From Gammaproteobacteria bacterium (GTDB lineage Bacteria > Pseudomonadota > Gammaproteobacteria > Steroidobacterales > XN24), in contig JARFQW010000202.1 of assembly GCA_029287575.1 (NCBI GenBank), forward strand, positions 1 through 57,250: a stretch of DNA of 57,250 nt. The letters run 5' to 3'. Positions within the stretch are counted from its first letter, which is position 1, and every line of letters begins with the position of its first letter. Below, piece by piece: positions 42,562 through 51,393 of the stretch. The translations under genes were made by a program, and so were the position numbers. A model generated the notes under the pieces. The model saw only the letters and a list, made by a program, of their open reading frames with translations, was not told where the DNA came from and made no database searches.

Positions 42562-43520
42562 GCGCGGTGGCGTATCGCGTCTACGATCTGCCGTGGACAC
42601 GGAGTCCGGAGGACGAGCAGCGCTTCAGGCGGATCCTCCGGAACGTCATGCTGGCGATCCTGGTCTTCGGCTTGTTGCTGCCCTGGCTGCCGCTGCCAGA
42701 GACGGCAGACGACCTGCCACCCGAAGTGCCGCCCCGGTACGCGAAACTCATGCTGAAGAAACAGCCGCCGCCGCCGCCGGTTCCCAAGGCGGAGCCTGTC
42801 GTGGAGAAGGTGGTGGAAACCGCGCCGGAGCCGGTGAAGGAAGTCGAACCCGAACCGGTTCCCACTCCTGAACCCGTCCGGGATCCGGAGCCGGCCCGGG
42901 TGCAGCAGGCGAAAGAGACCGCCGCCAAGGCGGGCGTCATGGCCTTTGCCGATGCGTTGGCGGACCTGCGGGAAAACACCGCGGTGGCCGCGGTCACCTC
43001 CAACGCTTCGCTCAGCGCAGGTGCCGGCGCCAGCACGGCCAATGAACGCTCGGTCGTCACCTCGCGTTCCGGCGTCGGCAGCGGCGGAATCAACACGGCA
43101 AGCCTGAGTCGCGACACCGGCGGCAGCGGCCTGCAGGCCCGGAGCACGACTCGCGTGGCAAGCACCATTGGCGGCAGTGGAACCGGCACCGGTACCGATG
43201 CGACCGGCGCGCCTGGTAGCTCCGGAGCGGCGTCGCGCAGCCGCGAAGAAATCGAAATGGTGTTCGACAAGAACAAGGGCGCGATCTTTGCGCTCTACAA
43301 GCGGGCGCTGCGCAAGGATCCGACGCTGCAGGGCAAGCTGGTGTTGTCACTGACGATCGCGCCCAACGGCCAGGTCACCGGCTGCGACGTGGTGTCCAGC
43401 GAACTGGCGGACGCGGAATTCGAGCGCAAGCTGATCGCCCGGGTGCTGTTGTTCAGGTTCGAGGCCAAGGATGTGGCCACGGTGACCACCACCAAGCCCA
43501 TCGACTTCTTCCCGGCCTGA
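42558..43520 (+). CDS. AgmX/PglI-type TonB-like energy transducer
   Basis: A 320-residue protein: one TM near the N-terminus (about 29-46), a Pro/Glu/Lys-rich linker (residues 67-120) expected to extend through the periplasm, a Gly/Ser/Thr-rich region, and a C-terminal AgmX/PglI domain (about 222-320: EIEMVFDKNKGAIFALYKRA, LQGKLVLSLTIAPNGQVTGC, IARVLLFRFEAKD). This is the design of TonB and of GltG/GltJ in the Myxococcus gliding machine. It would carry the force from the ExbB-ExbD stator to outer-membrane partners in the same operon. Confidence 0.9.
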   Translation: MSAVAYRVYDLPWTRSPEDEQRFRRILRNVMLAILVFGLLLPWLPLPETADDLPPEVPPRYAKLMLKKQPPPPPVPKAEPVVEKVVETAPEPVKEVEPEPVPTPEPVRDPEPARVQQAKETAAKAGVMAFADALADLRENTAVAAVTSNASLSAGAGASTANERSVVTSRSGVGSGGINTASLSRDTGGSGLQARSTTRVASTIGGSGTGTGTDATGAPGSSGAASRSREEIEMVFDKNKGAIFALYKRALRKDPTLQGKLVLSLTIAPNGQVTGCDVVSSELADAEFERKLIARVLLFRFEAKDVATVTTTKPIDFFPA

Positions 43521-43531
43521 GGCCGGGCAGC

Positions 43532-44161
43532 GTGATGAGCGGGTTTACGACCCTGGCGGCGGTGGGCCTGGCGAGCGGCCTGTTGTCGGCGCCCGCCGCC
43601 GGGTCTGAGCGGCTGATGGGCACGGAACTGCGCGATAACGGCGAGCATCGTGCCCTGTTCGCTCATGCGGACGGCCGTATCGAGACGCTCGTGGCCGGTG
43701 CCGCGACCGGCGATTGCGTGGTCGGCAGCGTGCGCCGCCGGCATGTTGTGCTGGAGTGCCCGTCGGGGCGCCGCCGCGTGGACCTGGCCGAGAGCCTCGC
43801 GCCCCGCAGCACCGGGGCACGCGCGCAGCAGGCCGCGGTGTTCGATCTGTCTCTGCCTGCGGTGCCGTTTCGGCGCGCGCTGGCGGATCGCCAGGGCGTC
43901 GCCCTCGAGGTGGCCGTGGAACCGGCTGTGAAAGACGGGCATCTCTTCGGCTACCGGATTGCCGGTATTCGGCCCGAGGGCCGCTTTTCCGGACTGGGCC
44001 TGCAGCAGGGCGACGTTCTCATGGCGCTCAACGGCGCGCCGGTGGCCGACCCGCGGGGCCTGATGCAGGTTCTGCGGGGCCTGGAACAGGCCAATGCGTT
44101 CGAGTGCCTGATCGAGCGCGACGGGCAGCAGCGGGTCCACCGCTACCAGCTCGTCGACTGA
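43532..44161 (+). CDS. Exported PDZ-domain protein, GspC-like
   Basis: A 209-residue protein with an N-terminal hydrophobic signal or anchor (FTTLAAVGLASGLLSAPAAG). The middle (GTELRDNGEHRALFAHADGRIETLVAGAATGDCVVGSVRRRHVVLE) resembles the GspC homology region. The C-terminus is a PDZ domain (GYRIAGIRPEGRFSGLGLQQGDVLMALNGAPVADPRGLMQVLRGL). GTG 43532 or the adjacent ATG 43535 may start it. Last gene of the operon, 11 nt after the AgmX-like gene. Confidence 0.78.
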   Translation: MMSGFTTLAAVGLASGLLSAPAAGSERLMGTELRDNGEHRALFAHADGRIETLVAGAATGDCVVGSVRRRHVVLECPSGRRRVDLAESLAPRSTGARAQQAAVFDLSLPAVPFRRALADRQGVALEVAVEPAVKDGHLFGYRIAGIRPEGRFSGLGLQQGDVLMALNGAPVADPRGLMQVLRGLEQANAFECLIERDGQQRVHRYQLVD

Positions 44162-44168
44162 CGTCCCG

Positions 44169-44195
44169 TCGCCGGGTTGCCGGGCCCGCCGGCGA
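44169..44195 (+). terminator. Possible hairpin at the end of the seventeen-gene operon
   Basis: TCGCCGG and CCGGCGA form a 7-bp stem with a 13-nt loop, 8 nt after the last stop codon. No U-run follows, so if it terminates it would be by Rho or as a 3' stabiliser. Confidence 0.35.
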
Positions 44196-44325
44196 TCCCT
44201 CGTCACCCCATCGGCCAGGGCACGAAACAGCCGTCCGGATCGTCCCGCTGCTGTGATAGCCTTGCGCGCTTTCGAAGCCGTGTGGCCCGCAGGCCACGAT
44301 CACTGACAGACGGGGTACAGCGGAT

Positions 44326-45174
44326 ATGGATGAACTCAAGAACCTCCTCGACGGCGACAACCTGGCGCGTCTGGGCGAGATTGCCGTGAACTTCGGCCTC
44401 AAGCTGCTCGCCGCGCTGGCCATTTTCGTCATTGGCCGCTGGGTCGCGCGGCGCCTGTCGAACGTGGCCGGGCGGGTGCTGGAGCATACCGAGGTGGACG
44501 CAACCCTCGTCGGTTTCGTGCGCAACATCGTTTACTACGGTCTGCTGACCTTCGTGATCCTGGCGGCGGTTGGCCAGCTGGGCGTGCAGACCACCTCATT
44601 CATCGCCGTCCTCGGCGCCGCCGGTTTCGCCATCGGGCTGGCCCTGCAGGGGTCTCTTTCCAACTTTGCCGCGGGTGTCATGCTCGTGTTGTTCCGGCCC
44701 TTCAAGGTGGGGGATTTCATCGAGGCCGCCGGCACGGCGGGCGTCGTGGAATCCATTGCGCTGTTTACGACCCAGATGAAGACCGGCGACAACAAGACCA
44801 TCATCATTCCGAACTCGCAGATCACCAGCGGCATCATCACCAACTACTCGGCCAAGGACACCCGCCGCGTGGACCTCGTATTCGGTGTCGGCTATGACGC
44901 GGACCTGGAAACCGTCAAGCGGGTCATCAACGAGGTGGTTGCCGCCGACAGCCGCATCCTCGACGATCCCGAGGTGACCGTGGGAATCGTCGAGCTCGCT
45001 GACAACAGCGTCAATTTCGCGGTGCGGCCGTGGGTGAAGAGCGGCGACTACTGGGGCGTCTACTTCGGGCTCAACGAGGCCATGAAGAAGCGCTTCGACG
45101 CCGAGGGGATCAACATTCCGTTCCCGCAGCGGGATGTCCACATTATCCAGGGCACGAGCAGCGAGGCTGCCTAG
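44326..45174 (+). CDS. MscS-family mechanosensitive channel
   Basis: A 282-residue channel of the small MscS type. Three TM segments precede the pore helix GAAGFAIGLALQGSLSNFAAGVMLVLFRPFKVGDFIE, which carries the Gly/Ala packing pattern of MscS TM3. The beta domain follows (IIIPNSQITSGIITNYS), and the C-terminal alpha/beta domain ends INIPFPQRDVHI. Length matches E. coli MscS (286). It opens on membrane tension to release solutes. It stands alone, 164 bp after the previous operon. Confidence 0.95.
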   Translation: MDELKNLLDGDNLARLGEIAVNFGLKLLAALAIFVIGRWVARRLSNVAGRVLEHTEVDATLVGFVRNIVYYGLLTFVILAAVGQLGVQTTSFIAVLGAAGFAIGLALQGSLSNFAAGVMLVLFRPFKVGDFIEAAGTAGVVESIALFTTQMKTGDNKTIIIPNSQITSGIITNYSAKDTRRVDLVFGVGYDADLETVKRVINEVVAADSRILDDPEVTVGIVELADNSVNFAVRPWVKSGDYWGVYFGLNEAMKKRFDAEGINIPFPQRDVHIIQGTSSEAA

Positions 45175-45195
45175 CCTCCGGATCCGATGCCGCGG

Positions 45196-45225
45196 GCCGG
45201 GCACGGACCAGACTCCGTGTCCGGC
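45196..45225. terminator. Strong hairpin between convergent genes
   Basis: GCCGGGCACGGA and TCCGTGTCCGGC form a 12-bp stem with a single G-T wobble and a 6-nt loop. It lies between the stop of the MscS gene and the last codon of the opposing gene and so could serve both strands. There is no U-run on either side. Confidence 0.55.
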
Positions 45226-46982
45226 TACTCGTGCTCCCGCCGTCCGTAGAGCATGGTCACATTGATGCGGCGGTTCTCGTAGCCTTCCCGGAAGCGAATA
45301 TCGTCGGTCTTGTGGAACAGGTCCGAATTGAAGATCACGCAGCGGTTCTGCCGGTGGGGAACCGTCAGCTGCCGCGCGCCGCTGTCTTCGAGGTAGCGGC
45401 GGATCGATTCCTGCTGGACCGGATCGTAGGTGTTGTATTCGTCGACGCTCCAGGCAAGCGGCGCTTCCTTGTCCCAGATGACCATGCCGCCGCTTTCGTC
45501 GTCGAGGGTTGCGTCGCTGGGTGTGATCCAGAAATTCACGTTCACCGCGGCGAAGTCGGCGTGCATATCGATGCCCGCGAGACTGGAGTCGTATTTGTAG
45601 GCCCAAAGCTGCATCAGCCTGTGTCCGTCGAAGATTTCCGGCAGTCGACGGGGGAGTTCGGTGGCAATCTGTATAAGCAGGGGGCAGGCAAATCCGTCCT
45701 GCAGATAGGCTCCCAGGTACCCGTTGGTGTGTTCGAAGTCGTACCAGATCGTGGACTCGAGGCAGAAGCGCCGCAGGCCCTCCAGGGCCTCGGGTTTCAG
45801 AAAGCCGTCTATCCAGGTGATGCCGGGTTCCCGGTCCGCGTAATCGCGTGACACGGCGGCCCGGTCGAGGCCTGGGTTGAGAGCGCCGCCCTTCACCGGC
45901 GGTGCTTCCGCCAGGTGATGACAGCGGTTGTAGAAGCCGCTGATCCGCTCCTGGATTCGCGGCGGGAGCTGGATCACCTGGCCGTCGGCGACGGTCGGCG
46001 GGATCGTGCGCATCAGCTCTTCGTAGTCGCGGATGATGCCGGGAAAACGATCGTGGCCGACACCGTGCTCCATGAGATAGCGGAACTGCTCCACGTCGTG
46101 ACGCAGCTTGGCCTTGGAGGTCCGCGAGAACGTCACCCGGCCGATACCGCTGCGGGTATCCGGTGCCCGGAGCATGTCGTGGGCCTGACGCAGGAATTGC
46201 GCCGCTTCTTCGAGACGACCCAGTTCCTTCAGGCACTGGCCGACGGCTCGAGTGGCGTCGTGGGATTCCGAATCGTGGAACAGCGCCGAGCGGGCCGAAA
46301 CGAGGGCCGTGCCCTGACGGCCCAGGCGGCGCAGCACCGTGCTGAGCCGGCACAGGGCCTCTGAGCGGCGCCGCGGATCCCGCGCGGCGATATCGCGAAA
46401 CTCCACGGCCGCCCCTTCCAGGTCGCCCGCCAGCTCCCGCGCCCGCGCGACCTCGATCGCCAGCGCCATGTCGTTCGGCTGATCTTCGAGACAGCGGGTC
46501 AGAATGTCGACAGCTTCTTCGCCGCGTTTCATCGCCAGCAGCACCAGACCCAGCTGGCGCCGTGCCTGTGTATGCCCCGGCGCCAGTTCCAGGGCCTGGC
46601 GGAAATGCTGTTCCGCGTCGGGATAGCGCAGCTGGCGAGCCCGGGTGATGCCCAGGTTGTACAGGGCCTCAGGCTGCGCGGGGCGCAGCGCCAGGGACGC
46701 GTCCAGCGCCCGGGCGGCTTCACCGAGGCGCCCGACCGTCTGCAGAACAAGGCCGAGATTCGCGGCGATTGCCGCATCGTCGGGTTTCAGCGCCCGGGCT
46801 TTCTGGATCAGCGACAGCGCCTGCTCGTGTTCGCGCCGCTGGTAGGCCACAACACCCAGATAGTGCAGGGCGTCAGGCTGATCCGGTTCGGCGGCCAGCA
46901 CGGCCCGGTATCCGGCCTCCGCGGCCGCCAGGTCCCCCTGCTGATGGGACTTCAGGGCATTAAATAACGGATTCGGGCTCAT
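45225..46982 (-). CDS. TPR protein fused to a 2OG-Fe(II) oxygenase domain
   Basis: A 585-residue protein. Residues 1-290 are TPR repeats (AEAGYRAVLAAEPDQPDALHYLGVVAYQRREHEQALSLIQKA and further). Residues 390-585 form a double-stranded beta-helix dioxygenase: iron ligands H-A-D in GIDMHADFAAVNVNFWIT and His in FNSDLFHKTD, and the 2-oxoglutarate Arg in RRINVTMLYGRR. Such fusions hydroxylate proteins, glycans or lipids. The start MSPNPLFNALKSHQQGD is chosen for the TPR onset. A TAGAAT hexamer (47035-47030) is a possible -10. Confidence 0.83.
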   Translation of the reverse strand: MSPNPLFNALKSHQQGDLAAAEAGYRAVLAAEPDQPDALHYLGVVAYQRREHEQALSLIQKARALKPDDAAIAANLGLVLQTVGRLGEAARALDASLALRPAQPEALYNLGITRARQLRYPDAEQHFRQALELAPGHTQARRQLGLVLLAMKRGEEAVDILTRCLEDQPNDMALAIEVARARELAGDLEGAAVEFRDIAARDPRRRSEALCRLSTVLRRLGRQGTALVSARSALFHDSESHDATRAVGQCLKELGRLEEAAQFLRQAHDMLRAPDTRSGIGRVTFSRTSKAKLRHDVEQFRYLMEHGVGHDRFPGIIRDYEELMRTIPPTVADGQVIQLPPRIQERISGFYNRCHHLAEAPPVKGGALNPGLDRAAVSRDYADREPGITWIDGFLKPEALEGLRRFCLESTIWYDFEHTNGYLGAYLQDGFACPLLIQIATELPRRLPEIFDGHRLMQLWAYKYDSSLAGIDMHADFAAVNVNFWITPSDATLDDESGGMVIWDKEAPLAWSVDEYNTYDPVQQESIRRYLEDSGARQLTVPHRQNRCVIFNSDLFHKTDDIRFREGYENRRINVTMLYGRREHE

Positions 46983-47029
46983 CGGCTGGCCATGCGATAT
47001 GCGGGCGTTCCCAGGAAGGACGTTGCAGC

Positions 47030-47035
47030 ATTCTA
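47030..47035 (-). promoter_or_regulatory. Possible -10 element for the TPR-oxygenase gene
   Basis: TAGAAT on the minus strand (five of six consensus bases) about 48 nt upstream of the start codon. No convincing -35 element at 16-18 bp. Confidence 0.3.
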
Positions 47036-47076
47036 CCCTCCGCCGGTGCCGCGCAGTTCTGCACGCCAGCCGCGGG

Positions 47077-48390
47077 TCAGTGGGGATCGGCGTCCAGTCC
47101 GTGACGGATCCGCCGGACGAGCGCCCAGACACCAATGACCACGATCGGTAACGCAATCCCTGTCGCCAGGTGCGGCCGGATCGGCACGCCGGCGTGAGCC
47201 AGCGAATCGAACAGGATCTTCAGGAGCGCGACCGAGTAATAGCTGATGGCCGCCACCGAAAGCCCCTCGACGGTCTGCTGGAGACGGAGCTGCATGCCGC
47301 TGCGCCGGTTCATGGCGGACAACAGGGTCTGATTCTGTGTTTCGATGCCGACGCTGATCCGCGCCTGGAGCAGTTCGCCGGCCCGGCCGACCCGCTGGGA
47401 GAGATTCTCCAGCCGGTTTTCCATGGCCTGGCAGGTGCGTACACCGGGGGTGAGCCGGCGATCGAGAAACTTGCCCAGACTGGACATGCCGGGAAAGTGC
47501 TCCTCCCGAAGGTTTTCGACGATCGACGTCACGAGGGAGTAGTAGGCCCGGGTTGCGCCGAAGCGATAGTTGGTCTTGGCGCGATGATGCTCGGCTGTTG
47601 CCGCCAGCCCCGACAGCTGCTCCAGCAGACGGCGCTCGTCCTCGGGCGAGCCGATGGACATGAACTGATCCATGATCGTCGCCAGTTCGCTGTCCAGGCG
47701 GGTAGTTTCCGGGGCCAGCTCCCTGGCCACCGGCAGCGCCATCAGGGACATGACCCGGTAGGTTTCGAGATCCAGCAGCCGCTGCAGGGTTCGGCCTGCC
47801 TGGAACGGACTAAGGCCGTGGTCGCCGATGAGATAACGGCCAAAACCGTCACGATGCATGCGGAACGTGGTCCAGACCGAGGCCCGGCCCTCGGAAATGC
47901 GGCTTCCGGCGATCAGCTGGCCCTCGAACCACTGGTTCAGCTCGTCGAAATCGGGCTGGGGGCGTCCGGCTTCCATGATGGCCGCATGACAGGCAACCAC
48001 GAGGTATCCGGGAATCGCTTCCACCCAGTCCTCGGGTAACAGGCTGATGGCTGGATCCGCGAAGGGATCCTCGCCGCAGTCCGGTCGAACCACCGTGAAG
48101 GCGCAAAACTCCGTGTGCCGCTCCCAGCGCAGTTCGAAGCCGCCGAAATCCCCGATGTAGTGATTCGCGTCCGGCACCGGGCCCGCGGTGCCATAGCGCT
48201 TGGCGAGACGCGCGACGTGGGCCTGGCTCTCTGCCATCTCGGCGAGGGTGTTCTGAAACACGATGTGGGACGCCCGCAACGGCCCCCGCAACAACGGCGT
48301 GGGGCGGGCGTGGAGTTCGCCGTAGAGATCCTCCCGCAAGGGGTGGGGCTCGAGACGATTGATCAGCGAGGCTCCAGTTTCGGCGTTCAT
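47077..48390 (-). CDS. DUF3422 family membrane protein
   Basis: A 437-residue protein. The N-terminal HPLREDLYGELHARPTPLLRGPLRASHIVF is the hallmark of DUF3422. The middle is helical (RVGRAGELLQARISVGIETQNQTLLSAMNRRSGMQLRLQQTVEGLSVAAISYY). Two TM segments end the protein (about 375-395 and 405-428), giving a MagT/CorA-like look without the G-M-N motif. Function is unknown. A perfect 15-bp palindrome lies 67 bp upstream. Confidence 0.87.
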   Translation of the reverse strand: MNAETGASLINRLEPHPLREDLYGELHARPTPLLRGPLRASHIVFQNTLAEMAESQAHVARLAKRYGTAGPVPDANHYIGDFGGFELRWERHTEFCAFTVVRPDCGEDPFADPAISLLPEDWVEAIPGYLVVACHAAIMEAGRPQPDFDELNQWFEGQLIAGSRISEGRASVWTTFRMHRDGFGRYLIGDHGLSPFQAGRTLQRLLDLETYRVMSLMALPVARELAPETTRLDSELATIMDQFMSIGSPEDERRLLEQLSGLAATAEHHRAKTNYRFGATRAYYSLVTSIVENLREEHFPGMSSLGKFLDRRLTPGVRTCQAMENRLENLSQRVGRAGELLQARISVGIETQNQTLLSAMNRRSGMQLRLQQTVEGLSVAAISYYSVALLKILFDSLAHAGVPIRPHLATGIALPIVVIGVWALVRRIRHGLDADPH

Positions 48391-48431
48391 ATCGGGATGC
48401 TTCCCCGGGTCTGCTCGGCAGCTACCAGCCC

Positions 48432-48437
48432 AGTGTA
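48432..48437 (-). promoter_or_regulatory. Possible -10 element for the DUF3422 gene
   Basis: TACACT on the minus strand, four of six consensus bases, with a start expected near 48425, about 35 nt before the ATG. No -35 hexamer matches; the palindrome at 48457-48471 occupies that position, centred near -39. Confidence 0.35.
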
Positions 48438-48456
48438 CCGTCGACGGGCGGTTTTG

Positions 48457-48471
48457 TGTTGCATTGCAACA
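48457..48471. promoter_or_regulatory. Perfect 15-bp palindrome, candidate operator
   Basis: TGTTGCA-T-TGCAACA has perfect 7-bp arms around one base. It is in the short gap upstream of the DUF3422 gene and directly after the stop codon of the next upstream gene. It is too short-looped to be a hairpin, so a dimeric transcription-factor site is the better reading. Confidence 0.5.
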
Positions 48472-48472
48472 G

Positions 48473-49366
48473 CTAGAATGTGCCGCGAATTCCCAGGCTC
48501 AAGGTCGTGTCGTCGCCGGCTGGGGCGGAGACCGGGTTGCGCTGCCGCTCGATTGCGTACTCGAAGTCGAGCGCGTCGCCGATAACCCACAGATGACCGT
48601 AGCGGACCCGCCCCACGGAATGGGACCGGGCGTCGGAAAGCCGCTTGCCGAGGGCCACGGTGAGCTGCTGCTCCACGCGCTGATCGTCGAAGGCCCAGGC
48701 CTGCCAGTGATGATCCAGGCTCACGGAGACATCCTGCTCGGTGGTGTTCACCGCCTCGCGGCTCGCCAGGCGGCCGGTCACGGAGAGCCGCTCGCCGGAC
48801 CCCGACAACAGCGGCCGGTGGGATTTGAGCTCGAGGCTTTCGCTCCAGCCGGAGGCGCCCGTTCTGCGCTGCAGGCGAAACTCGTTCCAGGCTCCGCCGC
48901 GGCCCTTGAGGCGCGCGGCGAGACTGACCTTGCCGCCTTCGATGTTCAGCGCGTCCTCCAAGGGCAGACTCGCGAACTGACCCGATATCAGCCAGCGCCG
49001 GCCAAGGCGCCAGCGGCTTTCGAGCTGCAGGCTCGGCTCCAGGCTGTCGGACGCATTGCGGGCCTTGACCTCGCCCTTGAGCCGCCAGTCCCCGCCGTCC
49101 AGTCGTAGGCCGGCGGAGAGCGCCTGCAGGGTGGCGTCGGTGTCGTTCGGGCCCGGTTTTCCCTGCAGCTGAAGGAACGGACGAAGCGGACCGCCCTGGT
49201 CCGGCCAGGGCGCGTGCTCGACCGGGGAGGGATCATGCAGCAGCCCCTCAGCGGCGAGGCGGCCGAGACTGGGGGATGAGGGCGCACCGGCAAATTCGCT
49301 GGCTGCCGCGGTGGCCGTCAGCTGCACGGCCGCGCTGGCCGCGATGAGAAAGATGAACCGGTACAT
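48473..49366 (-). CDS. Exported beta-barrel protein of unknown function
   Basis: A 297-residue protein with signal MYRFIFLIAASAAVQLTATAAA and a series of amphipathic strands (LQALSAGLRLDGGDWRLKGEVKAR, SLQLESRWRLGRRWLISGQFASLP, LDFEYAIERQ) ending TTLSLGIRGTF with terminal Phe, as in outer-membrane barrels. It resembles C-terminal porin domains of polysaccharide exporters, but no family signature is clear. The gap to the upstream gene (92 bp) holds no obvious element. Confidence 0.6.
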   Translation of the reverse strand: MYRFIFLIAASAAVQLTATAAASEFAGAPSSPSLGRLAAEGLLHDPSPVEHAPWPDQGGPLRPFLQLQGKPGPNDTDATLQALSAGLRLDGGDWRLKGEVKARNASDSLEPSLQLESRWRLGRRWLISGQFASLPLEDALNIEGGKVSLAARLKGRGGAWNEFRLQRRTGASGWSESLELKSHRPLLSGSGERLSVTGRLASREAVNTTEQDVSVSLDHHWQAWAFDDQRVEQQLTVALGKRLSDARSHSVGRVRYGHLWVIGDALDFEYAIERQRNPVSAPAGDDTTLSLGIRGTF

Positions 49367-49458
49367 CCGTGTGGCGCCAGCAGCGCAAGTTCTGGTCTGA
49401 GGACCGACGCCTGTCATTTTACGCCAATCAGGTGCCGGGGAGTGTGTATTGGGTCACG

Positions 49459-50571
49459 TCAGGTTTTTTCGGGCCCTGCCGAGGCCGGCTCGGATGCGGC
49501 GCCGGAGCCGGCGACCGGCTGCAGCGGCGCACTGCTCCATTCCCGGATCATCGTAAAACCCACCGCCAGCAGGGTGGGCCCGAGGAAGACGCCGAGGAAT
49601 CCGAAAGCAGCGACCCCGCCGAGCACGCCGAGTATGACCAGGGCCAGCGGAAGATCGCTGCCCCTGCTGATGAACAACGGCTTGAGCACGTTGTCCACCG
49701 AGCCCACGACGAGCACACCCCAGGCAAGCAGGAACAGTCCCCATGCCAGGCTCCCCTGACCAATCAAGACCAGACCGGCGGGACCCCAGATCAGCGCCGA
49801 GCCGGCCGGGATCAGGGACAGAAATCCGGCGGCGATGCCCAGCACCAGGCTGCCCGGAATCCCGGCAATCGCGAGACCCAGGAATGTCAGCGTGCCCTGG
49901 GCCACGGCGGTGCCCACGATGCCCCAGACCACGCCCTTCATGGTGGCCTCCGCGACCGCCAGGAGGTGCAGGCCGCGGTCGCTGCCCAGCCGTTCGACCA
50001 CCACCGCCACCCGGGCCCGCACCGCCGCGCCGTCCCGGTACAGAAAGTAGGCCAGAAAAACACTCAGACCGAGTTCCAGCAGGCCGTTGCCGATACCGGC
50101 GCCCACCTTGACGAGACCTGACCTCAGGCCGGACAGAACAGCCCCCCAGTCCTTGACCAGAACGGTTCGGCCGTATTGCAGGTCAGTCCAGTATTCGTGC
50201 AGTGTGCTTCCGACCAGGGGCAGGTTCGCCAGCCACGCAGGCGGTCCCGGAAAACCCTCGCTGAACAGGTCGCGAACCCGGGCGGCAAAGACGCCCGCTT
50301 CGTCTGTGAGGCTTCCGGCGAGGATGCCGAAGGGCACCAGCAGACCCAGGCTCAGGCCGAGCACCATCAGCAGGGCCGCCAGGCTTCTGCGGCCGCCCAG
50401 CCAGTCGCGCAGCCACGCGTAGGCCGGCCACGTAACGAGAACGAGAATCACCGCCCACAAGATGGCCGGCAGAAACGGACGCAGGACCACGAAGCAGCCC
50501 AGAATCAGCAGCGTGAATGCTGCCAGGCCGAGGACCCGCTCGATGGGCTGCCCGGTCAGCGGCAGGTTCAT
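49459..50571 (-). CDS. AI-2E family transporter
   Basis: A 370-residue membrane protein of the PF01594 family: paired N-terminal TM segments (VLGLAAFTLLILGCFVVLRPFLPAILWAVILVLVTWP), a periplasmic loop, and the C-terminal core AGIPGSLVLGIAAGFLSLIPAGSALIWGPAG with VDNVLKPLFISRGSDLPLALVILGVLGGVAAFGFLGVFLGPTLLAV. Members export small molecules or Na+/H+; substrate is unknown. The ATG overlaps the DUF190 stop (ATGA), placing it in the crcB operon. Confidence 0.9.
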   Translation of the reverse strand: MNLPLTGQPIERVLGLAAFTLLILGCFVVLRPFLPAILWAVILVLVTWPAYAWLRDWLGGRRSLAALLMVLGLSLGLLVPFGILAGSLTDEAGVFAARVRDLFSEGFPGPPAWLANLPLVGSTLHEYWTDLQYGRTVLVKDWGAVLSGLRSGLVKVGAGIGNGLLELGLSVFLAYFLYRDGAAVRARVAVVVERLGSDRGLHLLAVAEATMKGVVWGIVGTAVAQGTLTFLGLAIAGIPGSLVLGIAAGFLSLIPAGSALIWGPAGLVLIGQGSLAWGLFLLAWGVLVVGSVDNVLKPLFISRGSDLPLALVILGVLGGVAAFGFLGVFLGPTLLAVGFTMIREWSSAPLQPVAGSGAASEPASAGPEKT

Positions 50572-50918
50572 CCGTCGCCCGGCATGTACCGGTGAACCAC
50601 GACATCGTCCACGATCACCATGCCGCCGGACCGGGATTCCTCGAACAGCCGGTGGACGGTTTCCAGGAATCCGTCGATCCGATCCGCCTGGTCGATGATC
50701 TCGACGATCACCGGCAGATCGGTGGACAGATCCAGTGCGTGGGAGGTCCGCACCCGCGCACTCGCCCCGTAGGCCATGATGCCGCGGGACACGGTGGCGC
50801 CGGCAAGGCCCGCCGACTTGGCCTCCTGAACCAGGATTTCGTAGAGGGGACGGTGGCGAACCTTGTCCGACTCGCCGAGATAGGCCCGAAGCAGTTTTGC
50901 CTGGCCGGTTAGTTCCAT
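50568..50918 (-). CDS. DUF190 family protein
   Basis: A 116-residue cytoplasmic protein with a ferredoxin-like fold related to PII: LTGQAKLLRAYLGESDKVRHRPLYEILVQEAKSAGLAGATVSRGIMAYGA is the family signature, and LPVIVEIIDQADRIDGFLETVHRLF follows. DUF190 genes regularly accompany crcB, as here, and a regulatory role in fluoride resistance is presumed. It lies 12 nt after crcB and overlaps the transporter gene. Confidence 0.9.
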   Translation of the reverse strand: MELTGQAKLLRAYLGESDKVRHRPLYEILVQEAKSAGLAGATVSRGIMAYGASARVRTSHALDLSTDLPVIVEIIDQADRIDGFLETVHRLFEESRSGGMVIVDDVVVHRYMPGDG

Positions 50919-50930
50919 GCTCTCCTCTCC

Positions 50931-51320
50931 TTAGGCCCGGGTCACCAGGCCTACAAGCGCCACACCCAGGAAAAAAGCCAGGGTGGAGCCGAGCAGGGTC
51001 CCTGTCGCATAGACGGACGCCTGCAGCCAGGCATCGTCCCGGACCATCTCCATGGCCTCGTAGATGAACGAGGACATGGTCGTGAAACCACCGCAGAAGC
51101 CGACGGCTCCGAGCAATCGCATTTCCGGCGTGACCGCATCGGAGCGCAGGGCCAGGTGGACGATGATGCCGATGACGAAGCAGCCGAGAATATTGGACAG
51201 CAAGGTGCCCCACGGCAGCACGACCGACCAGCGCTGGGTGGCGAGACTGAGTCCGTAGCGGGTCATGGCCCCGGCCATGCCACCCAAACCAACGTAAAGA
51301 AAAGAAATCAGGGCGCTCAT
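50931..51320 (-). CDS. crcB: Fluoride channel CrcB/Fluc
   Basis: A 129-residue four-TM protein that exports fluoride as an antiparallel dimer. GGMAGAMTRYGLSL, GTLLSNILGCFVIG (pore Asn) and GFCGGFTTMSSFIYEA (Na+ site and Phe box region) are all canonical; one Phe of the F-T-T-F-S-T-F pattern is Met. No clear fluoride riboswitch is present in the upstream gap. First gene of crcB-DUF190-AI-2E. Confidence 0.95.
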   Translation of the reverse strand: MSALISFLYVGLGGMAGAMTRYGLSLATQRWSVVLPWGTLLSNILGCFVIGIIVHLALRSDAVTPEMRLLGAVGFCGGFTTMSSFIYEAMEMVRDDAWLQASVYATGTLLGSTLAFFLGVALVGLVTRA

Positions 51321-51374
51321 TGGACTCTTCCTGACATCGCCCGGAGTGTAGCAGCCCCTGCGATCCGCCTTGTC

Positions 51375-51393
51375 AGGCCACCGCGGGTGGCCT
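51375..51393. repeat. Perfect inverted repeat between divergent genes
   Basis: AGGCCACC and GGTGGCCT form an 8-bp stem with a GCG loop, in the gap between crcB (minus) and the BON-OmpA gene (plus). There is no U-run; it could be an mRNA hairpin or operator. Confidence 0.5.
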
